Source of the DNA: Agapanthus africanus
Taxonomy: Eukaryota > Streptophyta > Magnoliopsida > Asparagales > Amaryllidaceae
Direction: 5' to 3'
Length of the DNA stretch: 64,000 nucleotides
NCBI GenBank assembly: GCA_030015575.1
Contig: CM057344.1
Span: 186,079,044 to 186,143,043 of the forward strand
A program made the position numbers and the translations under genes. Shown here one piece after another: positions 48,261-60,016 of the stretch (position 1 is its first letter; every line of letters starts with the position of its first letter). The notes under the pieces were generated by a model. The model was not told the origin of the DNA and did no database searches. It saw nothing but the letters and a program-made list of their open reading frames with translations.

Positions 48261-49114
48261 ATCCTCAATCATCAAAATCAAATCAGGCGAATAAATCACC
48301 CAAAACATCGAAATCAATAATGGCGGAATAGTACCGCTCAAGCGTATCCTCTAAGAATCTCGGGCCAATTGTCGCGGTCACTAGCGGGACGTCTTGTCGA
48401 TGATCATGAACTCTGGCCTGCTGGTGTGCGTAACAATGACCACTCCTGGGTCAAGGTCTTCACTATGAATTACCAATCTCTCGGTCCATCGGCTCATCGG
48501 CCCTGTCAGGTGTGCCAACGGGAATGATCCCGTTCTGGCACGTCTCTTGTCATCTCCCGGTCAATCATCGCGACCACTCGTAAGACAGCATATCACTGGC
48601 GTTGGCCTCTGGCTCTCTGAATGTACGTGACACATCTGATCCTGGGTGCAAGTATCATTGCAGCAGTGTCCTGGAAGGAATCCTGCTCACGGTCTCTTCC
48701 ATGTCTCGTCTCTGCCAACTGTCCGGAAGTCATCGTCCTTTCCTATATCTGCATCTTGCTCTGGAACGACTGCATACTCATCGCAACTCCTTCTGGAAGG
48801 TAAATCCAAGTACCATGCCTCGGCATACGCATCGCATCTCTGATGTCAGCGGAGTGGAACGTCATCTCATCTAGATCTGGTACGAACCTCTTACTTCACT
48901 TTTCTCTAATGTGGTCTGCTTTGGACTCGTCTCGTCGCGGCTGCATGGACTGAGCTCCAACGGCTATCCTCGTATCGGGAGTCTACCAAGAAATGCATCT
49001 CACCACCTAGCATCCGAATTAAGTCAAGCCATCCGATCGAGTCGTTAAAACCTCATAATCCCTCAAGAGCTCAACATCTTGGGCACAATTTAATAGTATC
49101 GAGTACATACCACA

Positions 49115-49285
49115 GCATCGGTGGTCGAGCCGTAGAAGGGAAAACCTAAGCCTCACTAATGGCGCCGTAGAACTGCCGCAAACCCGAAAGTTCAAAGGCT
49201 TTCACACGGTCATTAAGTCGAGTTAGGGTTTCATTCTTCTGGAGGGACCATAGAATTGCCTGCATGTCTTTCCGACTACTTTAAA
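49115..49285 (-). other. Leader block shared with Copia elements (LARD copy)
   Basis: AGCCGTAGAAGGG, CGCCGTAGAACTGCC, AGTTCAAAGGC, TCGAGTTAGGGTTT and CTTCTGGAGGG occur in the same order and spacing as in Copia B (55334-55508) and E (28905-29075). By eye identity is near 70%. It is about 0.75-0.9 kb from the primer site. Confidence 0.65.
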
Positions 49286-50014
49286 CTTAGAATAATAGGT
49301 TTCTGACATTCGATCGTCTCTGTCGACTCTCAACGTCTCCGCGTGAAGTCGTCTCTAGCTGGAATCAATCTATCTGATGACTTTGCATCGGGGTAGCGAA
49401 CGAACCACATGTCCTAGTCATTTATCCTGAGTGGCTAGCGACCTTCTATCATCTCTTCGTACTACTCATTCTGAACTAACTCCAGCATCTGGGGTAATAT
49501 CTCATCATTCGCAGCAATAACTGGCTCGCTCGTCTGCACGCTGAACGGTGCCTCAATCATCAGGAGTAAGCAATACTTCAATGGTCATCAAAATCTGGCT
49601 GGCCTCTATCAGCGGCTCAATCCTCTAGTGCAAATCGGCACGTCTGAGTAATCTCATACAGCAATCCACCCAACGCTCGTAGCGCGAAGACACAATGAAA
49701 AGACACATCTCTGCAATCGTGTGTCGCTGGAATTATGCCCTGGTCAGTCCTCGCTCGTAACGAGCTCGTGCTGACCGCAACTCTAGCCGTAGCTTTCCCA
49801 GCCCGTAATCACGGCAGCTAAACCGTAACTGATACTGATGAGGCTAGATCGGAATGAATATAATACTGAGTAAGGAAATGTACATCCAAAGGCTCCTTAA
49901 GTGGAGTAGCGTATCGTAAATATACCGCGGAACATACCTACGGTATGTCACTCTACTTTAGTCACCTATTCCATCAGCCAAGTGTCATCCTACGCTCCGA
50001 AGGTAAAACCTAAC

Positions 50015-50026
50015 GCTCTGATACCA
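50015..50026 (-). other. LARD primer-binding site (tRNA-iMet type)
   Basis: TGGTATCAGAGC on the minus strand, four bases from the LTR edge. It is the same primer class as the Copia elements here and unlike the Gypsy. Confidence 0.88.
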
Positions 50027-50030
50027 ACTT

Positions 50031-53000
50031 TGTCACGTCCCGAAAGTACGGAATATGACCGGCACTTAAACTACAAACGTCTCGAGGCGTACGTAATCTA
50101 AGTAAGACGAAAACCCAGAAATCCAAACCAAGAAAAGTAGTAGAGCGAAGGAAAACCAATTTAAAACAAGTAGTTTTAATAGCATAAGCCGAATTATGCG
50201 TTTTAAAAACATCAAGTATTTTCTGAAAATTTCGGCAGAGTCTCCTTTGTAAATACTGCCCCCCAAACGGGATACAATATGAATAGTATACGAAATCAAT
50301 AAAAAGGCATCCCCAAGCGGGAGCTAGCTCTTCGTCAATCGACGGTCACAACCACACAAACAAAATAATATACAACGCCAACGGCGAGGATCAAAAACTC
50401 AAAAGGAAACTCAAAACTACAAGAAATAAAACGCGCGACTCTAAGGTCGAAAGAAGAACATCACTGGTCTCTATCTCAAAGAATAAATACATGTTTGGTT
50501 GATGGAACTTCTAGATACAACTGAATAATAATATACAATGTATAATGATGGGTACGATACAAATAAACCCACCTACTAGCAAGTCACCCGAACGAAACTG
50601 TACCCGCAAAGCCGTAAAGAAACCTGTACGGCAAAACCTGCAAAAAACTGGGGAACAACGGGGGTGAGTTGCCAACTCGTGAATAGAAAAACATCTACGA
50701 ATAGAAATCGCATGTATAACGCAATCCTAGGTCATACGATCAATATATATAATCTTCAATTAAAACCAGCAGTCTATAACAATGACTAGGGTAAATATCT
50801 AATCCAAGTGTAATCTCATGTGCCCGTGTCGGTGCCTCAGGTAGCAATATATCATATGAATGAGGTATGAATGCATGAAAACAGAATACAAGTAAATGAA
50901 GAAACTGTTTTCATAATTTAGTGAGATTTCCTTTGTATAAAATGAGGTATCATAATGAAATCAGCATAAAACAGTGCCTAGCATCGGCACAAAACGTAAT
51001 CCCAATATCTCGATATCTCTGTATCACAGTCTCTGTACCTCAATATCTCAAAATCTCAATGTCTCAATCACAATATCTAGGGCGCCGTCAGTCCAGACCG
51101 GCCCCTACCATCCATCTCAAGACTACGATGGTATCCTCCGGATATCCGACGCGTCGGGTAATATCACCGGTCGGTAGTGCTCCCCTGCCAGGCTCAACGT
51201 CAACAACACGATCCTCTTGCCTCGGGGTACCGCATCGGGCCCACCATGTACCCGAAACGGTTCCTCCACTCCTCGAATCGGGTCTCGAAATCCATCAGCA
51301 AACTCATGGTGGACGACTCATACATCATGGGAAAACCGCACTTTTTATTTTAAAAGAGAGAAAAGATTTATTTATGTTTTTTTTGCAGTTTTCCTCCAAA
51401 TCCAGAAAATCTCATGGAAATCCGAATCCAAAACCTCAATAACACGTAAAATAGTGAATATATGCATGAGAATCCATGAATGCGGCATAACAATGAATAC
51501 AGTATGCATGAAGTAGCAGGTAATAACTACAATGTCTAAACTAACATATAAGGCAAGTACGCTAATATCATGTCTAAACTATTAGCTAACAGGCTATGTC
51601 AAGCAATAATATTTTCTAAGGTGTACATGACATGGCAATTACCGATGAAGATGTGTGTGAGCCGGCAAGTAAGTGTACGTGGTACATACGCATCATCGGT
51701 AATGGTGCTGGTGTCCTAACAGCATGATATCAATAATGGAGTATGAAACATAATATAAGCATGCGATGCGAAGCGAACCACAATAATGAGTAGGAGCTGA
51801 ATACTAGACGCAACTATAACTAATCTGCATTAATCTAATATAAGTCCTACAAATGGTTCCTTTTGAAATAACACGAATCATGGGGTTTTGAAAATAGGGG
51901 CTACGGTGTTTTTATGAAAAGATACGTCTTTTGAAATATCCGTAGGATCCCTTGGGATGTCTTTTAAAATACCCACGATTCGTTAGTTTTTGAAATAAGT
52001 AAGAATCGAATCTAATCTAACAACTAAACTAAACTAAACTAAAGGGCTAAGCTAACAAGCTGGACTACAGGTAAGGAAACCGCCTAACATCTGAGTCGAT
52101 ACATATACATACCTGTATATATATTAGTCGGTGATCCCGCCTCAATAATATCATATCCAATACCATATCTATAAGCAGGCATCCCAAGTCAAGAGTGCGG
52201 ATCAATCATCAAAATATAGCTCGTACGTAAATCCGTCGTACGGCATCCCCAAATCTGGGTACGGGTTAATATCACATTCATCATACTATTCACCTGGTAT
52301 CCTCTTTATCAAATATCATGATCGGGGTACTGATCTACGTCTAGTACAATACTGATACCGCCTAAGTATGCATGCACGTGTGTGAAACACTACGTCAAGG
52401 ACCCGCTACAACGTCATGTCGTATCTCAAATACTAACCCTGCTATATCACCGATCTCACGGCCTCAAATCAAATCTCATCGACTCATTATAAATCCCAAG
52501 TACTATCCTCATTATCCATGCATGCGTATATGAATGTACATATGCATAGTCCCATACCCACGTATATATACATGTATACACATCCCAATCTGCGCACAAG
52601 AAAGTAAAGTATGCAAGTCAGTGTGTGCGTATGTGGGTATAACAACTACTCTAGGGTTTCGCAACTAACCCAAAGCTAATCCATGAACACATAATCATAA
52701 CATGAATAAACATTCTCGTATCATAGAACACCTATATAAACATATATATATGAGCTACATTACGGACTGCGGGGGTGCTATACGCCATCCACCCGACTTC
52801 TCACCGTAGATATAAATCTACTCACCTGGTCCTCGCTAACCGGTGCCGACATCGCCACGCGCTTGCTTGTCGTCTCGAAGTCCACATGGGTTACCTACAT
52901 ATCATAACGTACCGTGTCGTATTAAAATCCGACTCATGACCCAAAACGACACGTGAATCCCACATAGGTCAAAACCTATGGTTGCTTTCACAAATCAATC

Positions 53001-54585
53001 CAAAAACCCTCGAAGTCGACGTACAAACGCCAAACCATCGAGAACAACCCAAACACACTCATTTGTACAATTACAAGCACTAATTATAATATAAAATAGC
53101 TTAAAATTTACAAAAACCCCAATTTCATTTTAAAAGTCATTTTTCCGAAAATCTAGCAAGCACAAATCACCGTTTTAGTACAAAACTTGATGTATAAACG
53201 AATCTAGCGGCCACAATATTCACTAAATATCTTAAATAAGTCATAAAAACAATTCCCATAATTTAATCTCATTAATTTCATTAAACCCAAAAACCTAGTT
53301 TGCAACAATTAAGTAATTTGGACAATTTACATATAACAATTTGCAATTTAACACCAAAACTAGGCTTTACATATTTTAAGATGTCAAACTATACATTTCA
53401 ACCTTGATGATATAATAAAAACCCTAATTTAAAATACAACCCTCACTAGATTTTTAATTTCATCAAATGCAATAATAAAGACCTAGTAAGCAAAATAGCT
53501 TAAATTGGACGATTAAAAAGTGGCAATTTGTAATATAGCAACTAGCTTAGATTTGTACATGTCATAACATATTCATCGACCCACCACAACCATAATCCCA
53601 TGATAGAAACCCTAATTTACATTCAAGCACTTTCACAAATTTTCAATCTTGAAATTGGAATCAAATAATTAGCTAATTAAACTAATTTAAAGTAGCTTAT
53701 CAAAATCTAAACACTTGGGTTAGGATTATACCTCCAAGCCATGAGATCAAACTTAAGATATAGTCTCCCAAAATGCTCTCTTTCCACAATGATCCATGCT
53801 TGAAATTCTAAGGAATAATGGGTAAAACTTGGATTTGGAATTAGAGTTAAATTTGTATGGATTTGAAGTGATTTTTGTCGATTTTTTTGATGCAAAAATG
53901 GAGTGAGATTTGGGGATGGGGCTGCTGCTGTAGGGATAGAATTTTCGGTTAGAATTGGTGGGGGGTTGAGTGAGGGAGGAGAGAGAGTGAGGTGGGGAAA
54001 GTTGAATTTAGTCAAAGTCCACTCTATTCTTATCATTTTCTACTCTTTTCTTTTCTTTTCTTTTGAAAAAAAGAAGTGATTGGAGAGAGGGAGAGGGGGA
54101 GGGCTGTCATGGTGGGGCCGGCCATATGGGGAGAGGGTGAAGTGTGGGTGTGTGGGTTAGGAAAAATATAAATGCTATACCCCAATTCCCATTAACACTA
54201 ATTTCACCGAAAAAAGCTTTTTTCTTCTATATTTTCTAAACCGTTTTGGCAAACGATTTCATTTCAAAAACCACATGATAAAATTTTATTTAATGTTTTA
54301 TGATGCACAAAATTTGTTTCAACTCATTCCAATTTGTAATTTTTCCTAATTAAATGTATTAGTGACGGCTTAAAATAATATTAAAATAATTAATTTCGGA
54401 AAATTTTTCAGAAAATTTGAAATTTCACCAGTGGCTCAATAAACACCAAATACTAGCAATTACATAGCTAGAATATGTATATTTAATTTTATAATAAAGA
54501 TATTTGCATTTTGACTTTTTACAAAAAACCCCCTTATTTTACCTTTTTTTCGAAATTTCACCGAAACGATTTTCAAAACGTTACA
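50031..54585 (-). repeat. LARD 5' LTR (uninterrupted, 4555 bp)
   Basis: TGTCACGTCCCG to CGTTACA on the plus strand. It is the reference copy for the family. The inverted-repeat promoter candidate (51330-51394) would place the transcription start about 3.2 kb into the LTR. No frame is shared by all copies. Confidence 0.93.
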
Positions 54586-55993
54586 GAAACATATGAAACA
54601 TTGGATATACTAGGACGTCCATGTTTTATTTTGAGCCTCTATAAAACACGGATTCCACGGTCGCGATGAATAGCCAAACCCACACCCCTAGACCCCTACG
54701 AGAGCGGCAAGTAACCCTACCAATTCTAGAGTTAGGAGACCCGGACTCGACTCCTCGAGTTGGTCTCCTACTGGACTTCAGAACCCGGTTACTTGTGCTC
54801 TCCTCCTTGGGTATATCCTAGTGCGGAAAAGTAAATAATATACAAATGGTGACATCGACCTCAACCCGGAAGTGCCCCAATAAAAGAATATTACATACAT
54901 TTATTTTTACATGAATGAAAATGAAAACTCTCATCTCACATAAAACCCCCGGCTATTCAAAACGCGACAATCCAATATAACATATCCAGCAACACATAAC
55001 ATCACATGTCATCAATGTAAGTAAGTATGCATACACCGATCGTCGTTGATGTATAGCAACGAAAACCGGCAATACAACTACATACTACACTTACCGTCAC
55101 AGAAAAAAAAGTGTAAAACTACAACATTTGGAATCCACAATCTCTTTAGTCATCGTAAATGCGTAATATCACATACTTCGCATTTCATGCCTAACTTTAT
55201 GAATTCCACATATTGTATCACATTCCAGATATATAGACAGTATTAAACTTTCCGAACAGATAATCAAATACCCAAGATTTCCTAAATAGCTCAACACTTG
55301 AGCGGAGTTCAGAAATTCCAGAATACGTCACAGTAGCAACGGTCCAGCCGTAGAAGGGTCAAGCCAACGCCTCACATGTGGCACGCCGTACTGCCCCAAA
55401 CCCTAAGGTTCAAAAGGCAGTTCAAGACGGTCACATAATCGAGTTAAGGTTTGTTGTCTTCTAGAGGGTCCGTCACATTACATGCACGTTTTTCCGAAAG
55501 ATTCAAACTCGGTAAAAATTCAACACTTGAAAATTTTTCGTGCTGGGAAAAATTGAGTTAATGATATCCGTTCGAACATTTTAATACTTTCTAAATTATC
55601 CGGAATAACAAAACAAAATTAAATTCTCCTATCGAATCGACGATTACAAAATAAACCCCAAAAATACCCAACATTTGAGTCGTAATAAAAATACCCAGAA
55701 AGATGCAGGAATGGTAGTGGATATTACTGCATGAAGAGCCGTCCCCAATACTCATATTCTACCGCGGAACCGCCGCAAATGGTGGCTTAGTGCCGCAGTT
55801 ACGCGGCCACGTGGAGGCTTTGAGGGCTCGTTTTTCATGGTAACCCTTAAAATTACATGCTGATTTTTTTAGGTATTTTTATTTCAGAAAAAAACCCAGT
55901 TTTTAAAAAATGTACAGAGAGGGGGTTATCTTGACGTATTCGGGTCCGTTCGGAGTTTTAACTTCGTTAACACATCGCCTAATGCTCTAGCTA
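54586..55993 (-). other. Copia B leader, primer-side half
   Basis: It starts with the right GAAAC duplication of the LARD. It then carries the CCATGTTTT/AAAACACGG hairpin (54619-54651), the block shared with the LARD (55334-55508) and a GC-rich hairpin (55761-55809). It is non-coding; gag is absent. Confidence 0.75.
55761..55809 (-). other. GC-rich hairpin near the B primer site
   Basis: ACCGCGGAACCGCCGC faces GTGCCGCAGTTACGCGGCC, an imperfect stem. It lies about 185-230 bases from the primer site, at the same place as in E and D1. Confidence 0.55.
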
Positions 55994-56006
55994 GGCTCTG
56001 ATACCA
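55994..56006 (-). other. Copia B primer-binding site (tRNA-iMet type)
   Basis: TGGTATCAGAGCC on the minus strand, one base from the LTR edge. Confidence 0.9.
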
Positions 56007-56007
56007 C

Positions 56008-58226
56008 TGTAGGGTTACTAGGCACTCTAATAAGGTTCTACAAGGCATCAACCATGCCGGATTAAAATTTTAGCCCTGCCGAATAAGCCTAAACATGATC
56101 GTTGCTAGAAAATTAGGGTTTCATATGCTAGTAAACTACGTTTACGACTAAGTGAATACGAAATACAACCTTTGTAGATCGGTCCTTCACTTCTATAACT
56201 CCTTTTTGAAGTCCCTTCGCTGTGATCCTGGTTCTCCCGGACCCTTGCATGGCTTCATGAGGCGAAAGACGCGTCCTTGCTTGAAGTCTTCGAGGCCGAA
56301 GATGATCTACGTCGAGGGGATGCTAACTCAAGCTTCTACTTCACTAACTTGAGAATTAGTGAAGCAAACACCCTAAACTAAAGTGCTAGTCTAGTAGAGG
56401 ATGGAGAAATAGGAAGTGGGTTCTCTTTAGAATTTTATTTCTCACCATCTTTCTCACTTTAGATCAAACCCTAACAAGCTTTTTCTTTTTAACAATGAAG
56501 AAGAAGAACAAAAGAAAGAGATGAGGATAATTATCAAGTGAGAAAGCTAACCATGGTGAGTGAGTATCATATACTAACTCTTGTAGAAACTTAACCCATG
56601 GCTAACCTTTATGGTTGGGTTAAGAAATATCCATAGTAAAAACAAATTTAGTGGAATTAGTCAATGCTTCCACAAGCTTCCACAAGCTTCAAGCATTTAG
56701 CTAATCCTCCACTAATTTTGTAATTACTTTGAATATTAAAAACCCAACATAATATGTAGCATGGTGTAAGTCTCATACACCCAAGTCATGTGTATCATCA
56801 ACCATGATACAAAAAGAAAACACAATTTTAATATATATCATATATACATTAAAGTTGTGCTCATGTGAGAAAAACCCTAAAATGAACAAGTGTTGGTTAA
56901 TGTAAACTAGTATATCAAATATACAATTATACAATAAATTATTAAATCAACACTTGACTTAATAATCCGGTCATATCACATATAACCGACTAACATCCAA
57001 ATGTATCATCTTATCGAATCAACACTTGATTCGATAACCCGGCTATATCATATATAACTGACCGATACAAAATGTCGCGAGAATAGAATACGGTATCACA
57101 TACACGCATTATTCTCGGTCTCGCACATATCACATATGCGCTCCTATTTCGTTTTGCCTGAGCCAGTAAAACCTCTGTGTAGGACTCTAAAGACTCGTCA
57201 ATACGCCGGCAGTAGGTGATGATCACATCAAGCACCCACAAGCCGTCAGCGGTACTAGCTGGACGTAACGGCTACCCGAGTATTGAGCGATCAGAAGATC
57301 AGCAAGCAAGCCCACTCCAACTCCTGTAAAAACTTACCGGTAACACTTCCCGTACAGTCCGGTCTCCTTGTCTGATATGTCGCATTCAAGTCTAGGGGTG
57401 GTAAACGTCAGACCCCAATAACCGATAAGTCGTGCCGATGTGAGCCTCCTAACGGGTCGAGAAACTACTGCTAACACTTACCAGTAAATCTCTAAATTAG
57501 CTCTGGCCAGGGACTTCCCTGTTACGGCCAATCAAGCACAGCGCAACATCAACCCCCAATACTGGGAGAGACGAAACCCCTCCTATCGCTCATTGCCTCC
57601 ATGTGACTCGGGACTGTACCCAAAAACCACCGTTTTGCACGCCCTCATGGACGTGGTATGGTGGAAATCAAAGCACAGTGGGAATCACACAAGACTCTAT
57701 GACGATCTCGGGTCTACAGACTAACCTGTACAAGTGTCACCGGAGAACTGCCATCTGACGTGAGGTATAATACCATCTGGGAGTTCTCGGTGAGTCCGTC
57801 CAGTGTTCCCAGTCTCCACTGAGCACCCGTATACCATCTTTGATGTCAAACACCAATGGATATGGGATCATCCATCTCCCATCTCATGGGTCGAGAAGCG
57901 TATACGCTAGTCTACTCTGGTATATCGATGCCCCGTCTCGATACACCCATGACTAGGGACCTTGAAGGATGTACTTATGGACTACCATGTCCCCACTAGT
58001 ATGATCCGCATCATAGTCCAGGTAGTCAAGTACACATCCTAAGGGTTTTACCAACATGTAACTACAAGACAGTATCAAGAGACAAGTATACATGTTAAGA
58101 TAAAGAGCAACCAGATAGCATACTATCATATCGAGCAAGAAAGTCCTCTCTATATATGTCCAAGCATCCAATATAATATACATCATCTGTACAATACTGG
58201 TCTCTAGGGCATATATATAACTAACA
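56008..58226 (-). repeat. Copia B 5' LTR
   Basis: 2219 bp, exactly the length of the 3' LTR. GAAAA follows at 58227-58231. Confidence 0.93.
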
Positions 58227-60016
58227 GAAAACACTCAGCGTGCGCTTTTACAAGATTAGATTGGTTATCAATTTATCTAATCAGGATGTGTCCCACTGTT
58301 TTAGTCAAATCTTCCTTCAAACCCTGAAATGAAAGACTAGCCGGGATTAATTACACCCTACAAATTCGCCAATCTTTCAGCCAGGCCAGTGTCGGTACTT
58401 TGAGGGAGGTTCCCCATGTTTTCGCATGGACCTAATTAAAGTAAACCTCATTTTCCCTGCGGTGTAACCCCGTTAAAACCTTTCTAGACACCTACTTGAT
58501 CGACTAATTGTAATGTGTAAAACTCTCCCAGGAGTAACTCTTACTTGCAGCGGGTATCGGGATCCAACTATCTCATAGAAGGTATGCAATATCATTGCAA
58601 ATTTCAACTCTTGAAATTCCCAATAATATTTTTACCCCTAGCGTCCTATGATCTTGACGAATGCCAACAAACCATAGGCTACTAGTCAAGTTCAACCCGT
58701 TATTTCGCGATTGAATTAAACCCACCCGCACGACCCTTGACGAAAGCCAACAAAGTCGCACGACTACCCTAACTCAATCACATCATATGCTTATACAGAT
58801 AAGCATAAATAGCTAAAACACACTACGCCTTGACGAAAGCCAACAAACGTAGTACGAATACTAAATACTACTTATCTGAAATGACGGAGGGCTACGACAG
58901 GTTTTTAAGAAAACCTTTTGCGTAATGAACTTGATATTGTTGTAGAATCGAGTGATTTTAAATGGAGTGTTTTTTAGGCTTTTCTAGTTTCGCTAAAGAG
59001 GTCACTCCCGGTAAAAGGATCGTCGGCTCTTTCCTCATCGAATAAGGTGCAGGATATTTTACAAATATCACTATGCAAAGTAAAAACTATAATAAAAATC
59101 AAAAAGACAAACAGAGTTTGTAGCATCTGCTAGTTTAGCTAAATAGGTCACTCCCGGTGAAGCGATCTCTGCTCTTTCCTTATCGAATAAGGTGCTGGAT
59201 GTTCTACAAGGAACACCGCTATGCAAAGCAAGAACTAGAGCTACCTGTTTTTGAGACAAGTTTCTACAACATCTTTAGGTTTCTTTTATTTTCATTAATC
59301 TTATTAATGAAGTCCCATTTTAATATGCTTCACAAGAATTACATTTGAAATGAAATCTGCAATATAACATATATCTCAAATATATAATATAAACATTCGT
59401 CTCAGGCAATAATATGATCTCATCACCGAACATTGCAGCAGAATAACATATATGAAATATTGGATATACTAGGACGTCCGTGTTTTAATACGAGCCTGTA
59501 TAAAACATGGATTCCACGGTCGCGATGAATAGCCAAACCCACATCCCTAGACCCCTACGAAAGCGGCAAGCAACACTACCAATTCTAGGGATAGGAGACC
59601 CGGTCTCGACTCCTCGAGATGGTTTCCCACTGGACCCTAGAACCCGGTTACTTATGCTACCCGCCTTGGGTCTACATAATGCGGAAAAGTAAATAATATA
59701 CAATGGTGACATCATCCTCATCCCGGAAGTGCCCCAATAAAATAATATTACATACAAATGAATCTTACATGAATGAAAAAGAAAAAACTCTCATCTTACA
59801 TAAAACACCCGGCTATTCAGAACACGACGATCCAATATAACATATCAAAGCAACACATAATATCTCATATCATAAACGTAAGCAAGCATGCGTATCCCAA
59901 TTGTCGTTGATGTATAGCAACGAAGCCGGCAATACACCACATACTACGCTTACGGTCACAGAAAAGTAAGTGTAAAACTACAACAGTTGGAATCCGCAAC
60001 TTCCTTAGACATCTCA
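58227..60016 (-). mobile_element. Copia C, second segment (leader)
   Basis: It continues C from 13628 after the GAAAA duplication. It holds three stem-loops (58645-58860), two TCACTCCCGG modules (59002 and 59148), a TTCATTAAT/ATTAATGAA hairpin (59291-59311) and a CCGTGTTTT/AAAACATGG hairpin (59478-59510). It breaks off at 60016, where Copia D2 is inserted, before the block shared with the LARD would begin. Confidence 0.82.
58645..58860 (-). other. Triple stem-loop array in the C leader
   Basis: Cores start at 58652, 58735 and 58828. Outer arms are CCTATG/CATAGG, CGAC/GTCG and CTACG/CGTAG. All three cores share the element-specific GACGAAnGCCAACAAA. Confidence 0.6.

Larger units (their letters stand above)
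47070..50030 (-). other. LARD interior, non-coding
   Basis: 2961 bp with no frame resembling gag, protease, integrase or RT. It contains, left to right: a polypurine tract (47070-47086), an array of GTGCA/TGCAC dyads (about 47700-48260), a featureless stretch (48300-49110), a block shared with Copia leaders (49115-49285), another featureless stretch, and a primer site (50015-50026). Confidence 0.85.
20342..54585 (-). mobile_element. LARD-like non-autonomous LTR retrotransposon, with Copia E and Gypsy inserted
   Basis: The 4555-bp 5' LTR (50031-54585) and the interrupted 3' LTR (20342-21458, 31744-32779 and 44669-47069, summing to 4554 bp) flank a 2961-bp interior without coding capacity. A polypurine tract (47070-47086), an iMet-type primer site (50015-50026) and GAAAC duplications are all in place. 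These sizes match the LARD class described in Triticeae (LTRs about 4.5 kb, interior about 3.5 kb). It must borrow all proteins from another element. It looks structurally complete. LTR divergence is about 2-4% by eye. Confidence 0.9.
13629..58226 (-). mobile_element. Copia element B, carrying the LARD and its inserts
   Basis: A complete Copia outline with two LTRs of identical length (2219 bp), primer site, polypurine tract and GAAAA duplications. It is split at 20342-54585 by the LARD. Without inserts it is about 10.35 kb. Protease and integrase/RT/RNase H read in two long frames, so pol looks nearly whole with very few breaks, but no gag frame is seen. The lineage looks Tork/Angela-like by LTR size and polyprotein style, which is tentative. 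LTR divergence over the first 360 bases is about 4% by eye, making it the oldest of the four elements here with both LTRs visible. Confidence 0.92.

Noticed and set aside
50921-51442. 173-codon ORF in the LARD 5' LTR, plus-strand reading
   Set aside because: It is antisense to the LTR. A related frame appears in other copies only in pieces, and the same DNA reads open on the other strand in LARD-2 (2320-2838). This suggests base-composition effects.
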